A stretch of DNA of 64,000 nucleotides from Streptomyces sp. NBC_01235 (GCF_035989285.1 NZ_CP108513.1:3100001-3164000), one strand, 5' to 3'. Positions 7,503 through 15,155 are shown, counted from the first letter of the stretch. The notes: a model not told the origin generated them from the letters alone. Translations and numbers: made by a program.

Positions 7503-8099
7503 CTAGTCCTGCTCGGTTTCCTTGAGGGTGGGATGGACAGCCACGACGATCCGGTGGTCGCGGCCGCCCTCGGCGTCGGGGGCGTCGTACTTGTGGATCA
7601 GGGCACCGACCCCCGCCGTCAGCTCCTGGATGAACGCGGCCCGGTCCGCGGCCGAGGCGAAGCGCACCTCGCCGTCCAGCGCGTAGGTCGCCAGCCCCTT
7701 GCGGGCCTTGGTGGCACCGGTGATCAGCGAGCCGACATCGCGCACCAGCCGGGCGCCGAGCGCGAGCAGCCAGCGCGCGGACAGCTGGTCCCGGAAGCGG
7801 TCCGGATCCGGCTGCACGGAGGCGAGCGCGAGCGGCGAGATCACGTACGACGCCGCGGTCGCCCGCATCAGCCGCTCGGTGACGTTGCCCTTGCGGCGCT
7901 CGCCGGCCAGTTCGACCAGCCCGTGCCGCTCCAGCGTCTTGAGGTGGTAGTTCACCTTCTGACGGGGCAGACCGACCTTGCCGGCCAGCATCGCGGCCGA
8001 CGCGGGCCCGGCCGCCAGCTCGGCGAGCAGTCTGGCCCGTATGGGGTCCAGGGAGACGGCTGCGGCCTCGGGGTCCTCGATCACGGTGACGTCCAGCAT
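7503..8099 (-). CDS. ArsR-like winged-helix transcriptional regulator
   Basis: The start is taken as the ATG complementary to 8097-8099 (MLDVTVIEDPEAAAVSLDPI), giving 198 residues; a GGTGGA motif precedes it closely. The longer open frame upstream crosses a large hairpin and is rejected. Residues about 18-85 form a winged helix (RARLLAELAAGPASAAMLAG, LPRQKVNYHLKTLERHGLVE). The C-terminal part is a helical domain with no metal-binding cysteines, so a metal sensor role is unlikely. It precedes the AHSA1-type gene by 13 bp and is probably its regulator. Confidence 0.85.
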   Translation of the reverse strand: MLDVTVIEDPEAAAVSLDPIRARLLAELAAGPASAAMLAGKVGLPRQKVNYHLKTLERHGLVELAGERRKGNVTERLMRATAASYVISPLALASVQPDPDRFRDQLSARWLLALGARLVRDVGSLITGATKARKGLATYALDGEVRFASAADRAAFIQELTAGVGALIHKYDAPDAEGGRDHRIVVAVHPTLKETEQD

Positions 8100-8177
8100 G
8101 AGTCCACCGTCCCACCGAAAACTTTTTTTGTCCAGGTGAATCGAGTGTTCGGCAAGTGGCGTCGAGCGCCGACGCCT

Positions 8178-8230
8178 GGAACGGGTTCGGCCCGGCACCC
8201 TCATGCGAGGTGCCGGGCCGAACCCGTTCC
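8178..8230. terminator. Perfect 22-bp hairpin terminator
   Basis: Positions 8178-8199 and 8209-8230 are exact reverse complements (arm beginning GGAACGGGTTCGGCCC) around a 9-nt loop. It lies 14 bp beyond the stop of the DUF3618 gene and upstream of the ArsR gene, so it ends the 8245-9098 transcript. There is no poly-T tail. Confidence 0.85.
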
Positions 8231-8244
8231 TTGTTCCACCGCGC

Positions 8245-8679
8245 CTAGCAACCGGCCCGGCGCCTCCTGAGCAGCTCCGCCGCCACGAGCGCCACACCGA
8301 CCGCGCCCACGATCACGACCGGCCGCGGATGCCGCATCGCGAACCGCACGGGCACCCGAACCGGGGCGGGAGCCCCGCGCTCCACGGTGTGACCCGCGTG
8401 AGCCGCCCTGTCCTGGACGACATGACCCGCTTGAGCCGCCCTGTCCTGGACGGCGTGGCTCGCGCGACTCGCGCGCTCGTGCATGTGGTACCCCGCCTGG
8501 GACGCCGTGCTGCGCAGCTGCACGGTCATCGCCCCGGCACGGTCCGCGAGGTCGGCGGCGCGGGCCCGGGTGCGGCCGCGCACATCCGCCTTGGCCGCCA
8601 ACTCCTCTACTGTCGCGCCCAGTTGATGCCTGGTCTGCTCGATCTGCCGACGCAGGTCCGCAGCTGTCCTGTCCGTCAT
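8245..8679 (-). CDS. DUF3618-family membrane-tethered protein
   Basis: The 144-residue protein starts MTDRTAADLRRQIEQTRHQL, the N-terminal motif of DUF3618. A long charged amphipathic helix follows, and one C-terminal membrane segment (PVVIVGAVGVALVAAELL, about residues 119-137) ends in RRRRAGC. Residues about 75-97 contain an 11-residue tandem repeat (QDRAAQAGHVV, QDRAAHAGHTV). DUF3618 proteins are usually encoded beside small holin-like membrane proteins, as here, and are thought to act in envelope stress; no biochemical role is established. Its start overlaps the stop of the upstream gene by 4 nt. Confidence 0.82.
   Translation of the reverse strand: MTDRTAADLRRQIEQTRHQLGATVEELAAKADVRGRTRARAADLADRAGAMTVQLRSTASQAGYHMHERASRASHAVQDRAAQAGHVVQDRAAHAGHTVERGAPAPVRVPVRFAMRHPRPVVIVGAVGVALVAAELLRRRRAGC
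8390..8452. repeat. 33-bp period tandem repeat inside the DUF3618 gene
   Basis: Thirty bases at 8390-8419 recur at 8423-8452 with one mismatch (opening TGACCCGC). The period of 33 bp encodes an 11-residue helical repeat, one hendecad, so helix phase is kept. Confidence 0.7.
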
Positions 8680-9098
8680 CGGTGCACCCTTTCCCTGATC
8701 TCCTCGACATCGGCCCTGACGCTGCCGAGGGCCTCCTCGGGAGCGGGCGGCGCGGCCCTGCGCAGGTGGGCGCGGCCGGCCGCGGCCAGCAGGCCGGCGA
8801 CCGCGAACAGCACCGCCGTCACGATGAGCGCCGCCGCCCAGACGGGCAGCGTCAGCGAGAGGGCGGCGACGGCCGCGCCGGCGAGGGCGAGCAGACCGGC
8901 GTAGGCGAACGCCCCCGCCGCGCCGAGCAGGCCGCCGCCGCGCCCGGCATGCCGCCCCTTCTCGGCGAGCTCCTCCTTGGCGAGGGCCAGTTCCTGCCGC
9001 ACGAGCCGGGAGAGCTGCTCGGTGGCCCGGCCGACGAGTTCGCCGACGGTGTGGTGCCCGTCGTAGCGGACGGGCCGAATGTCCGTGGTCCCGGTCAC
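8676..9098 (-). CDS. Holin-X-like (phage holin superfamily) small membrane protein
   Basis: The GTG complementary to 9096-9098 is chosen because GAGGAGG lies about 10 nt upstream; the longer ATG frame has no comparable site. The 140-residue product begins TGTTDIRPVRYDGHHTVGEL and has a conserved helix VGRATEQLSRLVRQELALAK. Two membrane segments follow (about residues 60-83 and 88-112, ALIVTAVLFAVAGLLAAAGR). This is the Actinobacterial Holin-X / phage-holin-3 superfamily pattern; despite the name, chromosomal copies are not linked to lysis. It overlaps the DUF3618 gene by 4 nt (ATGA). Confidence 0.8.
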   Translation of the reverse strand: MTGTTDIRPVRYDGHHTVGELVGRATEQLSRLVRQELALAKEELAEKGRHAGRGGGLLGAAGAFAYAGLLALAGAAVAALSLTLPVWAAALIVTAVLFAVAGLLAAAGRAHLRRAAPPAPEEALGSVRADVEEIRERVHR

Positions 9099-9399
9099 GG
9101 GGTTCCGCCTCCTCTCGATTCCGGTCCTCTCGGTCCGGTCCTCTGGGTTTCCGGAAACCCGGGTACCCCGGCCGGCCTGCGCCACCCCTGCGCGGCGGGC
9201 CCCTCCGGGAGTGCGCTCACCGCGCCCGGACCGACCGGCTCCGGAGCCGGCCCCTCCGGGCGCCTCCGCGACCCCCGCCCCCTCTCCCCGCCACCCGGGC
9301 GAACGACGCGGGGAACCGAAGAACTCCGTAGCAATTCTTATCAATACACTGCATAAAAATTAAGTAGAGCTTCTCTTTGGCTCGGCCGACACTACCCCC
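9099..9399. other. Intergenic region upstream of dapA
   Basis: About 300 bp without a credible gene. Most is GC-rich, but the last 70 bp before dapA contain an AT-rich island, annotated separately. No terminator hairpin is obvious. Confidence 0.5.
9329..9367 (+). promoter_or_regulatory. AT-rich promoter/operator island before dapA
   Basis: A 39-bp stretch far richer in A/T than its surroundings contains TGCATAAAAATTAAG (9350-9364) and AATTCTTATCAAT (9332-9344). The first resembles half of an ARG box of ArgR/AhrC repressors; the two together could be a two-site operator. It ends about 33 bp before the dapA ATG. A promoter is likely here; the regulator is a guess. Confidence 0.4.
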
Positions 9400-10299
9400 A
9401 TGGCAACCATCTCTTCCGCGCTCCCTCCCTTCGGCCGCGCCCTCTGCGCGATGATCACGCCCTTCACCGGATCCGGCGCGCTCGACCTCGACGGTGCGCA
9501 GCGGCTCGCCGACCGGCTGGTGTCGGCCGGCTGCGACGGACTGGTGCTCTCCGGGACGACGGGCGAGTCGCCGACCACCTCGGACGCCGAGAAGGCGGAG
9601 CTGGTGGCGGCGGTGCGGGAGGCGGTGGGCGGGCGGGCGTCGATCGTGGCGGGGGTGGGGACCTTCGACACCCGCCACACCGTCCATCTCGCGTCGGACG
9701 CCGAGAAGGCCGGCGCGGACGGGGTCCTCGTCGTCAGCCCGTACTACAGCAGGCCACCGCAGGACGCCCTGGAGGCACACTTCCGGGAGATCGCGGACGC
9801 GTCCGGGCTGCCGGTCATGCTGTACGACATCCCCGGCCGCACCGGCACGCGCATCGAGCCCGACACCCTGCTCCGGCTCGCCGAGCACCCTCGGATCGTC
9901 GCGGTGAAGGACTGCTCCTACGACTTCCTCGGCGCCCAAAAGGTGCTCTCCCGCACCGAGTTGGCGTACTACGCAGGCTGCGACGAGCACAATCTCGCGC
10001 TGTACGCGGTCGGCGCGGCGGGCTATGTCAGCACGGTCGCGAACGTGGTCCCGGCTCAACTCCTCGCCGTCCTGGACGCGTTCGACGCGGGCGAGACCGC
10101 CGAAGCCGCCCGCCTCCAGCAACGGGCCACGGAGCTGGTGGAGTTGATGATGGCCTCGGGGCTCCCGGGCGCCGTCACCGCCAAGGGGCTCCTGGGCGAC
10201 CTGGGCCTGCCCTCCGGCCCGGTCCGGGCGCCGCTGCGGCCCGCCGACCAGGGAACGGTCGACGGGCTGCGCGCGGCCTACGGACGGCTCATGGCCTGA
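9400..10299 (+). CDS. dapA: 4-hydroxy-tetrahydrodipicolinate synthase
   Basis: DapA condenses pyruvate with aspartate semialdehyde, the first committed step to diaminopimelate and lysine. The 299-residue protein is of usual length. It shows the pyruvate-binding GTTGESPT motif (about residues 52-59), VVSPYYSRP, the catalytic-loop tyrosine in LYDIPGRTG and the Schiff-base lysine K170 in IVAVKDCS. The C-terminal helices are complete. The related dapD lies 1.7 kb downstream on the other strand. An accessory patch now separates the two. Confidence 0.93.
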   Translation: MATISSALPPFGRALCAMITPFTGSGALDLDGAQRLADRLVSAGCDGLVLSGTTGESPTTSDAEKAELVAAVREAVGGRASIVAGVGTFDTRHTVHLASDAEKAGADGVLVVSPYYSRPPQDALEAHFREIADASGLPVMLYDIPGRTGTRIEPDTLLRLAEHPRIVAVKDCSYDFLGAQKVLSRTELAYYAGCDEHNLALYAVGAAGYVSTVANVVPAQLLAVLDAFDAGETAEAARLQQRATELVELMMASGLPGAVTAKGLLGDLGLPSGPVRAPLRPADQGTVDGLRAAYGRLMA

Positions 10300-10400
10300 G
10301 CGGATCTCCTGGGGCCGGTGTCCCGAGCACCGGGCGAGGGCCGGTCAACGGTCCGCGAAGACCGGCGTCCAGCGTCGCTGTTTGCGCTCATCACCGACCG

Positions 10401-10593
10401 GCAACGCAAGACTGGACCGAGGAAGCCATCCAACGGATCACCACCGAGAACACCGGCCTCAAACAGCGCGTTCGACAGCTCACGGCTGACAACCGCACCC
10501 TCGACGAGCGGCTCAAGGCCGCCCGCTCCAACCTGCTTCCACGGCCGGCGCGTCGCCGACCTCGAAGCCCGGCTCGCCTCTCCCGGCGGCTGA
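10401..10593 (+). pseudogene. Coiled-coil fragment like accessory proteins of integrase cassettes (frameshifted)
   Basis: Frame from 10410 reads DWTEEAIQRITTENTGLKQR, VRQLTADNRTLDERLKAARS, NLL; the rest of the helix, GRRVADLEARLASPGG, then appears in another frame ending at 10593. The break is near 10530. The heptad-rich C-terminus resembles the ends of small helical proteins (DUF6262-like) encoded between tyrosine recombinases in actinobacterial mobile cassettes. No start codon or N-terminal domain remains. It is probably a decayed mobile-element remnant; the family assignment is tentative. Confidence 0.5.
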
Positions 10594-11289
10594 TCACACC
10601 CGAGCAGACGCCTCGTGGCGGATGGCGGCGTCGGCCAGCCGGCCCGGCTCGAAGACCGCCACCGCCACGCGGAGCTCCGGGACCAGCGCGCCCCAGAGCT
10701 CCTCGAGAAGCTCGTCCCTGTCGGCAGCATCGGTCCGGACTTCGAGGAACGGCTCGCCGGTCGCGACCACGCGGCCGTCGGAGCGGTACGTCGTCATCAG
10801 CACGGCATCCCCCGGTTCCAGATCCCGGACCGCGAGCGTCAGCACGTCCGCCGCAGTCCTGCCGCCGCGGCTCCGTCGCGCGGCACCGAACCACGCCTCC
10901 CGCCCCGAGCGAAGGTCCGCCACCACGGTGACACGGGGTGTGAAGATCGGCGGGTCGGGCTCGTACTCCAGCCCGCCCAGCGCCTCGACCGGGCTTTGAG
11001 CTTCCTGCAGGCGGTCGGACACCACGGCGACCTGCTCGCCGTTACCGAAGACCAGCCACCCACCCCGCTCGCGGGCCGCGACATAGTGCCGAAGAGGATC
11101 GTGCTCCGATTCACCGGTCGGCGAGACGATCAGTTCTCCCTCGCCGCGGCTGACGGCGCGGGCTTTGGAGGCCGCGCTGCGTCCAGTCAGGAAGTAGCCA
11201 CCGCACAGTGCGCCGCTGAGCGTCCTCGCCCACAGCACACCCCGCCCCGGATAGCGGTTCCCTGTCACAACCTCGTGCACCTGATCCAC
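10594..11289 (-). CDS. IMP cyclohydrolase-like protein (PF07826 type)
   Basis: The product contains NRYPGRGVLWARTLSG, GGYFLTGRSAASKARAV, LIVSPTGESEHDPLRHYVA and LEYEPDPPIFTPRVTVVADL. This order is typical of the PurO-like IMP cyclohydrolase family (NPYPGRG, YFxxGRSxxSRxR, EPDxPxxTPR). That fold closes FAICAR to IMP in archaea; bacterial stand-alone copies are mostly uncharacterised. Start: the outermost GTG at 11301 sits only 1 nt after GAGGAG, so the GTG at 11287-11289, 10 nt from it, is preferred (231 residues). Streptomyces normally use PurH, so this is probably not the main purine enzyme. Its stop codon abuts that of the coiled-coil fragment (TGATCA). Confidence 0.65.
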   Translation of the reverse strand: MDQVHEVVTGNRYPGRGVLWARTLSGALCGGYFLTGRSAASKARAVSRGEGELIVSPTGESEHDPLRHYVAARERGGWLVFGNGEQVAVVSDRLQEAQSPVEALGGLEYEPDPPIFTPRVTVVADLRSGREAWFGAARRSRGGRTAADVLTLAVRDLEPGDAVLMTTYRSDGRVVATGEPFLEVRTDAADRDELLEELWGALVPELRVAVAVFEPGRLADAAIRHEASARV

Positions 11290-11502
11290 CGGGCCGCACA
11301 CTCCTCTGTCTGCTCGAACGCGAAGAGCAGGTTCTCCGCGACACCATCCAACCGCAACGGCGTCCGTCTTGGCCGGGCAGGCTCTGTCGCCCTATGACCA
11401 GGCCGTCCTGACAAACACTCGGAAGAGCGACAGCGACGGGTACCGAGTTGGCGTCACGGACATGTGCTCTATGACTCGTCGCAGTTCAGAGCAGGTTCAT
11501 GA

Positions 11503-11997
11503 ACTCCTGCGGTCGGTGAGGTCGACGGTCCCCTGAATCCGTATGCCGCCAAGCCCTCGAAGCGGTCGGCGGGGCATACGACGATCAGGACGTCCGTGGG
11601 CCGTGAGCGGCCGTTGCGGGTCCGGCTGCACCCCGGGCACGGCGCCGCCCAGCGCCGCCTGCCCTACGACCTGTACTGGGCCACGACCTGGATGGCCGAG
11701 GCCAACCGCTGGATCGCGCCCCTGGTGGGGCTGCCCGAGCTTCCGTACGTCGACTTCGGCGCGGTGCTGTTCGCCCACCGGGCCGACGGCGCCCACTGGA
11801 AGACGGAGACGATCGTCGCCCACGCGGCGGGCCGGCCCTTCGCCCGGGTGGACGACGAGCAGTCCCCCGCCGACGCGGCGTACGTCACCGCACACCACCC
11901 CGCGCCGGCCCTGCTGCACCACGTGAGCCCACGCCTCGGCCTGCGCGAGGAGGACTTCACGGCGCTGGCGGGGTTCGCGGCGGCGCTGCCCGCATGA
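11503..11997 (+). pseudogene. HAD-like hydrolase lacking its N-terminus and nucleophile
   Basis: The open frame after a TGA at 11500 reads TPAVGEVDGPLNPYAAKPSK, then HTTIRTSVGRERPLRVRLHP, PYDLYWATTWMAEANRWIAP and LGLPELPYVDF-like sequence to 11997. Intact Streptomyces relatives begin with a short hydrophobic strand and DVDGPLNPYAAK, where the first Asp is the HAD nucleophile. Here that position is Glu (GEVDGP), the strand is gone, and no start codon exists before the GTG at 11596. The gene is therefore broken at its 5' end, at the edge of the accessory patch. A 133-residue product from 11596 would lack the active site. Confidence 0.6.
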
Positions 11998-11999
11998 CA

Positions 12000-12032
12000 G
12001 AGCGCCCTCCCGCCGACGGCGGGAGGGCGCTC
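12000..12032. terminator. 15-bp perfect hairpin between convergent genes
   Basis: GAGCGCCCTCCCGCC (12000-12014) pairs exactly with 12018-12032 around a 3-nt loop. It lies between the broken HAD gene and the end of dapD and probably serves both strands. Confidence 0.85.
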
Positions 12033-12045
12033 GGCGCGGCGGGTC

Positions 12046-13035
12046 TCAGTTGTGGCTGTGCAGGATCTCGTTCAGGCCGCCCCACACCGCGTTGTTCGGG
12101 CGGGCCTCGACCGCGCCGGTGACCGAGTTGCGGCGGAAGAGGATGTTGGAGGCGCCGGAGAGCTCCCGGGCCTTGACGATCTGGCCGTCGGGCATCGTGA
12201 CCCGGGTGCCCGCGGTGACGTAGAGGCCGGCCTCGACGACGCACTCGTCGCCCAGCGCGATGCCGACGCCCGCCTCGGCGCCGATGAGGCAGCGCTCCCC
12301 GATGGAGATGATCACGTTGCCGCCGCCGGAGAGCGTGCCCATCGTGGACGCGCCGCCGCCGATGTCCGAGCCGTCACCGACGATGACGCCCGCGGAGATG
12401 CGGCCCTCGACCATCGAGGTGCCGAGCGTGCCCGCGTTGAAGTTGACGAAGCCCTCGTGCATGACCGTGGTGCCCTCGGCGAGGTGGGCGCCGAGGCGGA
12501 CCCGGTCGGCGTCGGCGATCCGCACGCCCTTGGGGGCGACGTAGTCCGTCATGCGCGGGAACTTGTCGATGGAGGTGACCTGGAGGTGCAGGCCCTCGGC
12601 TCGGGCGTTCAGGCGGACCTGCTCGACGTCGTCGACGGCGACCGGGCCGAGCGAGGTCCAGGCGACGTTGGCGAGGTGGCCGAACATGCCGTCCAGGCTC
12701 TGCCCGTGCGGCTTCACGAGCCGGTGCGAGAGCAGGTGCAGGCGCAGGTAGACGTCGTGCGCGTCGAGCGGCTTGTCGTCGAGCGAGGCGATGACCGTGC
12801 GGACCGCGACCACCTCGACGCCCCGCCGGGCGTCCGGACCGATCGCCTTCGTCGCGCCCGCGCCGAGCAGCTCCACTGCCTTCTCGGCGGACAGGCGCTC
12901 CGTGCCCGACGGGCCGAGCTCCGCGAAGAGCGCGGGCGCGGGGAACCAGGTGTCGAGAACGGTGCCGTCGGCGGCGATCGTGGCGAGGCCGGCGGCCGCG
13001 GCGCCGGTGGTGCGGGGAGCAGTCGTGTCGGTCAT
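12046..13035 (-). CDS. dapD: Tetrahydrodipicolinate N-succinyltransferase (actinobacterial type)
   Basis: DapD succinylates tetrahydrodipicolinate in the diaminopimelate/lysine pathway. The 329-residue protein has an N-terminal helical domain and a left-handed beta-helix of hexapeptide repeats (about residues 165-280: [60 protein letters not shown]). The conserved [17 protein letters not shown] and C-terminal [12 protein letters not shown] follow. The length and motifs are those of the actinobacterial DapD subgroup. Confidence 0.93.
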   Translation of the reverse strand: MTDTTAPRTTGAAAAGLATIAADGTVLDTWFPAPALFAELGPSGTERLSAEKAVELLGAGATKAIGPDARRGVEVVAVRTVIASLDDKPLDAHDVYLRLHLLSHRLVKPHGQSLDGMFGHLANVAWTSLGPVAVDDVEQVRLNARAEGLHLQVTSIDKFPRMTDYVAPKGVRIADADRVRLGAHLAEGTTVMHEGFVNFNAGTLGTSMVEGRISAGVIVGDGSDIGGGASTMGTLSGGGNVIISIGERCLIGAEAGVGIALGDECVVEAGLYVTAGTRVTMPDGQIVKARELSGASNILFRRNSVTGAVEARPNNAVWGGLNEILHSHN

Positions 13036-13088
13036 GAGGGCAACCTAACCGGCGGGGGGCCGCAGAGGCCAACCCGCACAGCGGTGTC

Positions 13089-13709
13089 TCAGGTAGCGGG
13101 CTTCGACCCCCCGCCGACCTCGTGGGTTCCCTCCGGGAACCGGGCGGGCAGGCCCGGCGGGCCGTCCGCGGCCGGGGGGACGAGCCGCGCCAGCGCCTCC
13201 CGTGCGTACTCCTCGTCGTAGGGCGTGTCCGTCAGCAGCACCTGCAGACAGATCCCGTCCATCAGCGCGACCAGCGCGCGTGCGGTGAGGGGGTCGGTGC
13301 GGCGGGCGAGGAGGGCGGCGAGGTCCTCTGCCCACTCGGCGGCGACGGGGCGCAGCGCGGGGCGGCGCAGGGCGGCCAGATAGAGCTCGTACTCCAGCTC
13401 GACGCCGGTGCGGTCGCCCGCCAGCCACCCGCCGAGCAGTCCGGCCAGTTCGGCGGGCAGGTCGACGCGCGGGTCCGTCAGTCCGCCGTGCGCCGCGACC
13501 GCCTTGGCGAAGCCCTCTCCCGCCTGCCGCAGGGCTGCGGTCATCAGCTCGTCGAGGGTGGCGAAGTGGTAGGTGGTGGAGCCGAGGGGCACGTCCGCCT
13601 CGGCGGCGACCGAGCGGTGGCTCAGCCCGGCCAGCCCCTTCTCCCCGACGACCCGGATCGCCGCGTCGATGATCCGCTGCCGCCGCTCGGGGTCGTGGCG
13701 GCGGGGCAT
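13089..13709 (-). CDS. TetR-family repressor of the adjacent SMR exporter
   Basis: The start is the ATG complementary to 13707-13709 (MPRRHDPERRQRIIDAAIRV), which overlaps the SMR stop codon in TGATG, so translation is coupled. The 206-residue protein has a TetR HTH at residues about 8-55 (LSHRSVAAEADVPLGSTTYH) and a C-terminal domain suited to hydrophobic drug ligands. Two palindromes in front of the SMR gene are the likely operators. The effector is unknown. Confidence 0.88.
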   Translation of the reverse strand: MPRRHDPERRQRIIDAAIRVVGEKGLAGLSHRSVAAEADVPLGSTTYHFATLDELMTAALRQAGEGFAKAVAAHGGLTDPRVDLPAELAGLLGGWLAGDRTGVELEYELYLAALRRPALRPVAAEWAEDLAALLARRTDPLTARALVALMDGICLQVLLTDTPYDEEYAREALARLVPPAADGPPGLPARFPEGTHEVGGGSKPAT

Positions 13710-14029
13710 CAGTGCGCACCCCCGAGGTTCAGCACGACCACTCCCCCGACGATCAGCAGGACGCCGGCGACCTTGGTGAGTGTCAGGGACTCCCCGAACA
13801 GGGCCAGCCCTATGACGGCGATGGCCGCGGTGCCGATCCCGGACCAGATCGCGTACGCGGTGCCGATCCCGACGGTCTTCAGGGTCTGGGCGAGGAGAAG
13901 GAAGGAGACGACATAGCCGACGGCCGTGAGCAGTGAGGGCCAGAGCCTGTGGAAGCCGTCGCTGTACTTCATGGCGGTCGTCGCGGCCACCTCGGCGGCG
14001 ATGGCGGCGGCCAGCGTCAGATATCCCAT
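13709..14029 (-). CDS. Small multidrug resistance (SMR) exporter
   Basis: The 106-residue protein has four membrane helices and the SMR signature: MGYLTLAAAIAAEVAATTAM (the membrane Glu that binds H+ and drug is E13 or equivalent), KYSDGF, then LAQTLKTVGIGTAYAIWSGI and GLALFGESLTLTKVAGVLLI. SMR dimers exchange protons for cationic drugs or guanidinium. The start is the ATG complementary to 14027-14029; no Shine-Dalgarno is present, and a TACGCT -10 lies 7 nt upstream, so the mRNA is probably leaderless. It forms an operon with the TetR gene downstream. Confidence 0.9.
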   Translation of the reverse strand: MGYLTLAAAIAAEVAATTAMKYSDGFHRLWPSLLTAVGYVVSFLLLAQTLKTVGIGTAYAIWSGIGTAAIAVIGLALFGESLTLTKVAGVLLIVGGVVVLNLGGAH

Positions 14030-14030
14030 G

Positions 14031-14068
14031 TGTACGAGCGTACACAACGATGCGTACACCTGTACACA
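14031..14068 (-). promoter_or_regulatory. SMR-tetR promoter with two overlapping TetR operators
   Basis: TGTACGAGCGTACA (14031-14044) is a perfect palindrome, and TGCGTACACCTGTACACA (14051-14068) is a second, near-perfect one. On the coding strand the first covers a -10 TACGCT (complement of 14037-14042) and the second covers a -35 TGTACA (complement of 14061-14066), 18 bp apart. Binding would block the promoter directly. Confidence 0.65.
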
Positions 14069-14258
14069 CGAGTCACCACAAGGCGTCACGAGGCGACCAT
14101 TTTGGCCACCCCCACGGGGCGAGGATTCAAAAGCGTTATGGAAGGCGCTCGGCCAAACGGATGAACGCGAGCCACAGGTTCCACTACTGTTTCACCGTTC
14201 ACACACCGGGCCATCGCAGCCGCGGCCGCCGCCAGGAGCGCCGCTGGAGGAACAGCGC

Positions 14259-15095
14259 ATGCCAGAAAACAAGTCCCGGCCGCCTCAGGAGCAACCCTGG
14301 GAGAACGGCTGGGCCCCGGACACCTCCCGGGCACCCGGAACACGACGTCTGTGGTTGGCCGGCGGCCTCGCCGTGGCCACCATCGTGGCGTGCGTGACCG
14401 CAATCGCCTTGAACGACAAGCCTGTTGACGAGAAGTCGGAAGCTCGTCAGGGACAGACACTGTCGGACGACGAGACGGCGGGCGGCCTGATCTCCTTCGC
14501 CACGCCTTCCGTGAGCGGATCGGCGACACCGGAGGGGAACAAGCCGAGCTCGTCCGCGTCCGCCTCGCCGAAGCCCTCCTCCTCCCCCAGTCCCCAGGGC
14601 AGTTCGTCGCCGCACACCTCGGCCAAGCCCTCGGCGTCGCCGACGAAGAAGCCTTCCGACCCCGAGCCGCCGGCCACCACACAGCGGTCGGTGCAGGCGG
14701 TCAACTACCCCGACCGTTACTGGCATGTGAGCGACGGTCTGGTGAAACTCGATGCGCCGCGCGGCTCGGAGTCCCGCGAGGACTCCACCTTCACCGTGGT
14801 CAAGGGGCTGTCCAACAGCTCCTGCTACACGTTCATGACGCACGACGGCACGTACCTGCGCCACCGCGACTTCGTCCTGCGCGCCGAACGCAACGACGGC
14901 TCAACGCTGTTCAAGCAGGACGCCACCTTCTGCCCCGGATACTCGGGGTATTCGGGCGCGGTGATGCTCCAGTCGGTGAACTACCCCAACTACGCGCTGC
15001 GCCACAAGAACTTCCAGCTGCGCCTGGACCCGTACGGCTACAACACGACCAACCGGGCGGACTTCTCCTTCCGCTTGGTGGACCCGCTGGGCTGA
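14259..15095 (+). CDS. Membrane-anchored AbfB-domain (arabinose-binding) protein
   Basis: The ATG at 14259 follows GGAGG by 8 nt and gives 278 residues. A short cytoplasmic N-terminus leads to one membrane helix (about residues 28-49, RLWLAGGLAVATIVACVTAI). A Ser/Pro/Lys-rich linker of about 80 residues follows (SSSASASPKPSSSPSP). The C-terminal domain (about 148-278) has AbfB beta-trefoil repeats: VNYPDRYWHVSDGLVKL, DGTYLRHRDFVLRAER and VNYPNYALRHKNFQLRLD. AbfB modules bind arabinofuranose side chains, usually on arabinofuranosidases, but no catalytic domain is present here. It may tether the cell to arabinan or serve as a sensor; function is inferred. Confidence 0.8.
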   Translation: MPENKSRPPQEQPWENGWAPDTSRAPGTRRLWLAGGLAVATIVACVTAIALNDKPVDEKSEARQGQTLSDDETAGGLISFATPSVSGSATPEGNKPSSSASASPKPSSSPSPQGSSSPHTSAKPSASPTKKPSDPEPPATTQRSVQAVNYPDRYWHVSDGLVKLDAPRGSESREDSTFTVVKGLSNSSCYTFMTHDGTYLRHRDFVLRAERNDGSTLFKQDATFCPGYSGYSGAVMLQSVNYPNYALRHKNFQLRLDPYGYNTTNRADFSFRLVDPLG

Positions 15096-15099
15096 GACG

Positions 15100-15147
15100 C
15101 ACACGAAAGCGGCGGCACCCCGGGCAGGGTGCCGCCGCTTTCGTGTG
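15100..15147. terminator. 21-bp perfect hairpin, bidirectional terminator
   Basis: Positions 15100-15120 (starting CACACGAAAGCGGCGG) pair exactly with 15127-15147 around a 6-nt loop, between the convergent AbfB gene and the end of the suf operon. Confidence 0.9.
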
Positions 15148-15155
15148 CGGTGATC

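Noticed and set aside
8178..8230. 22-bp perfect palindrome as a recombination or attachment site
   Set aside because: It sits just past a stop codon with a 9-nt loop like several other hairpins in the window, so a terminator is the simpler explanation.
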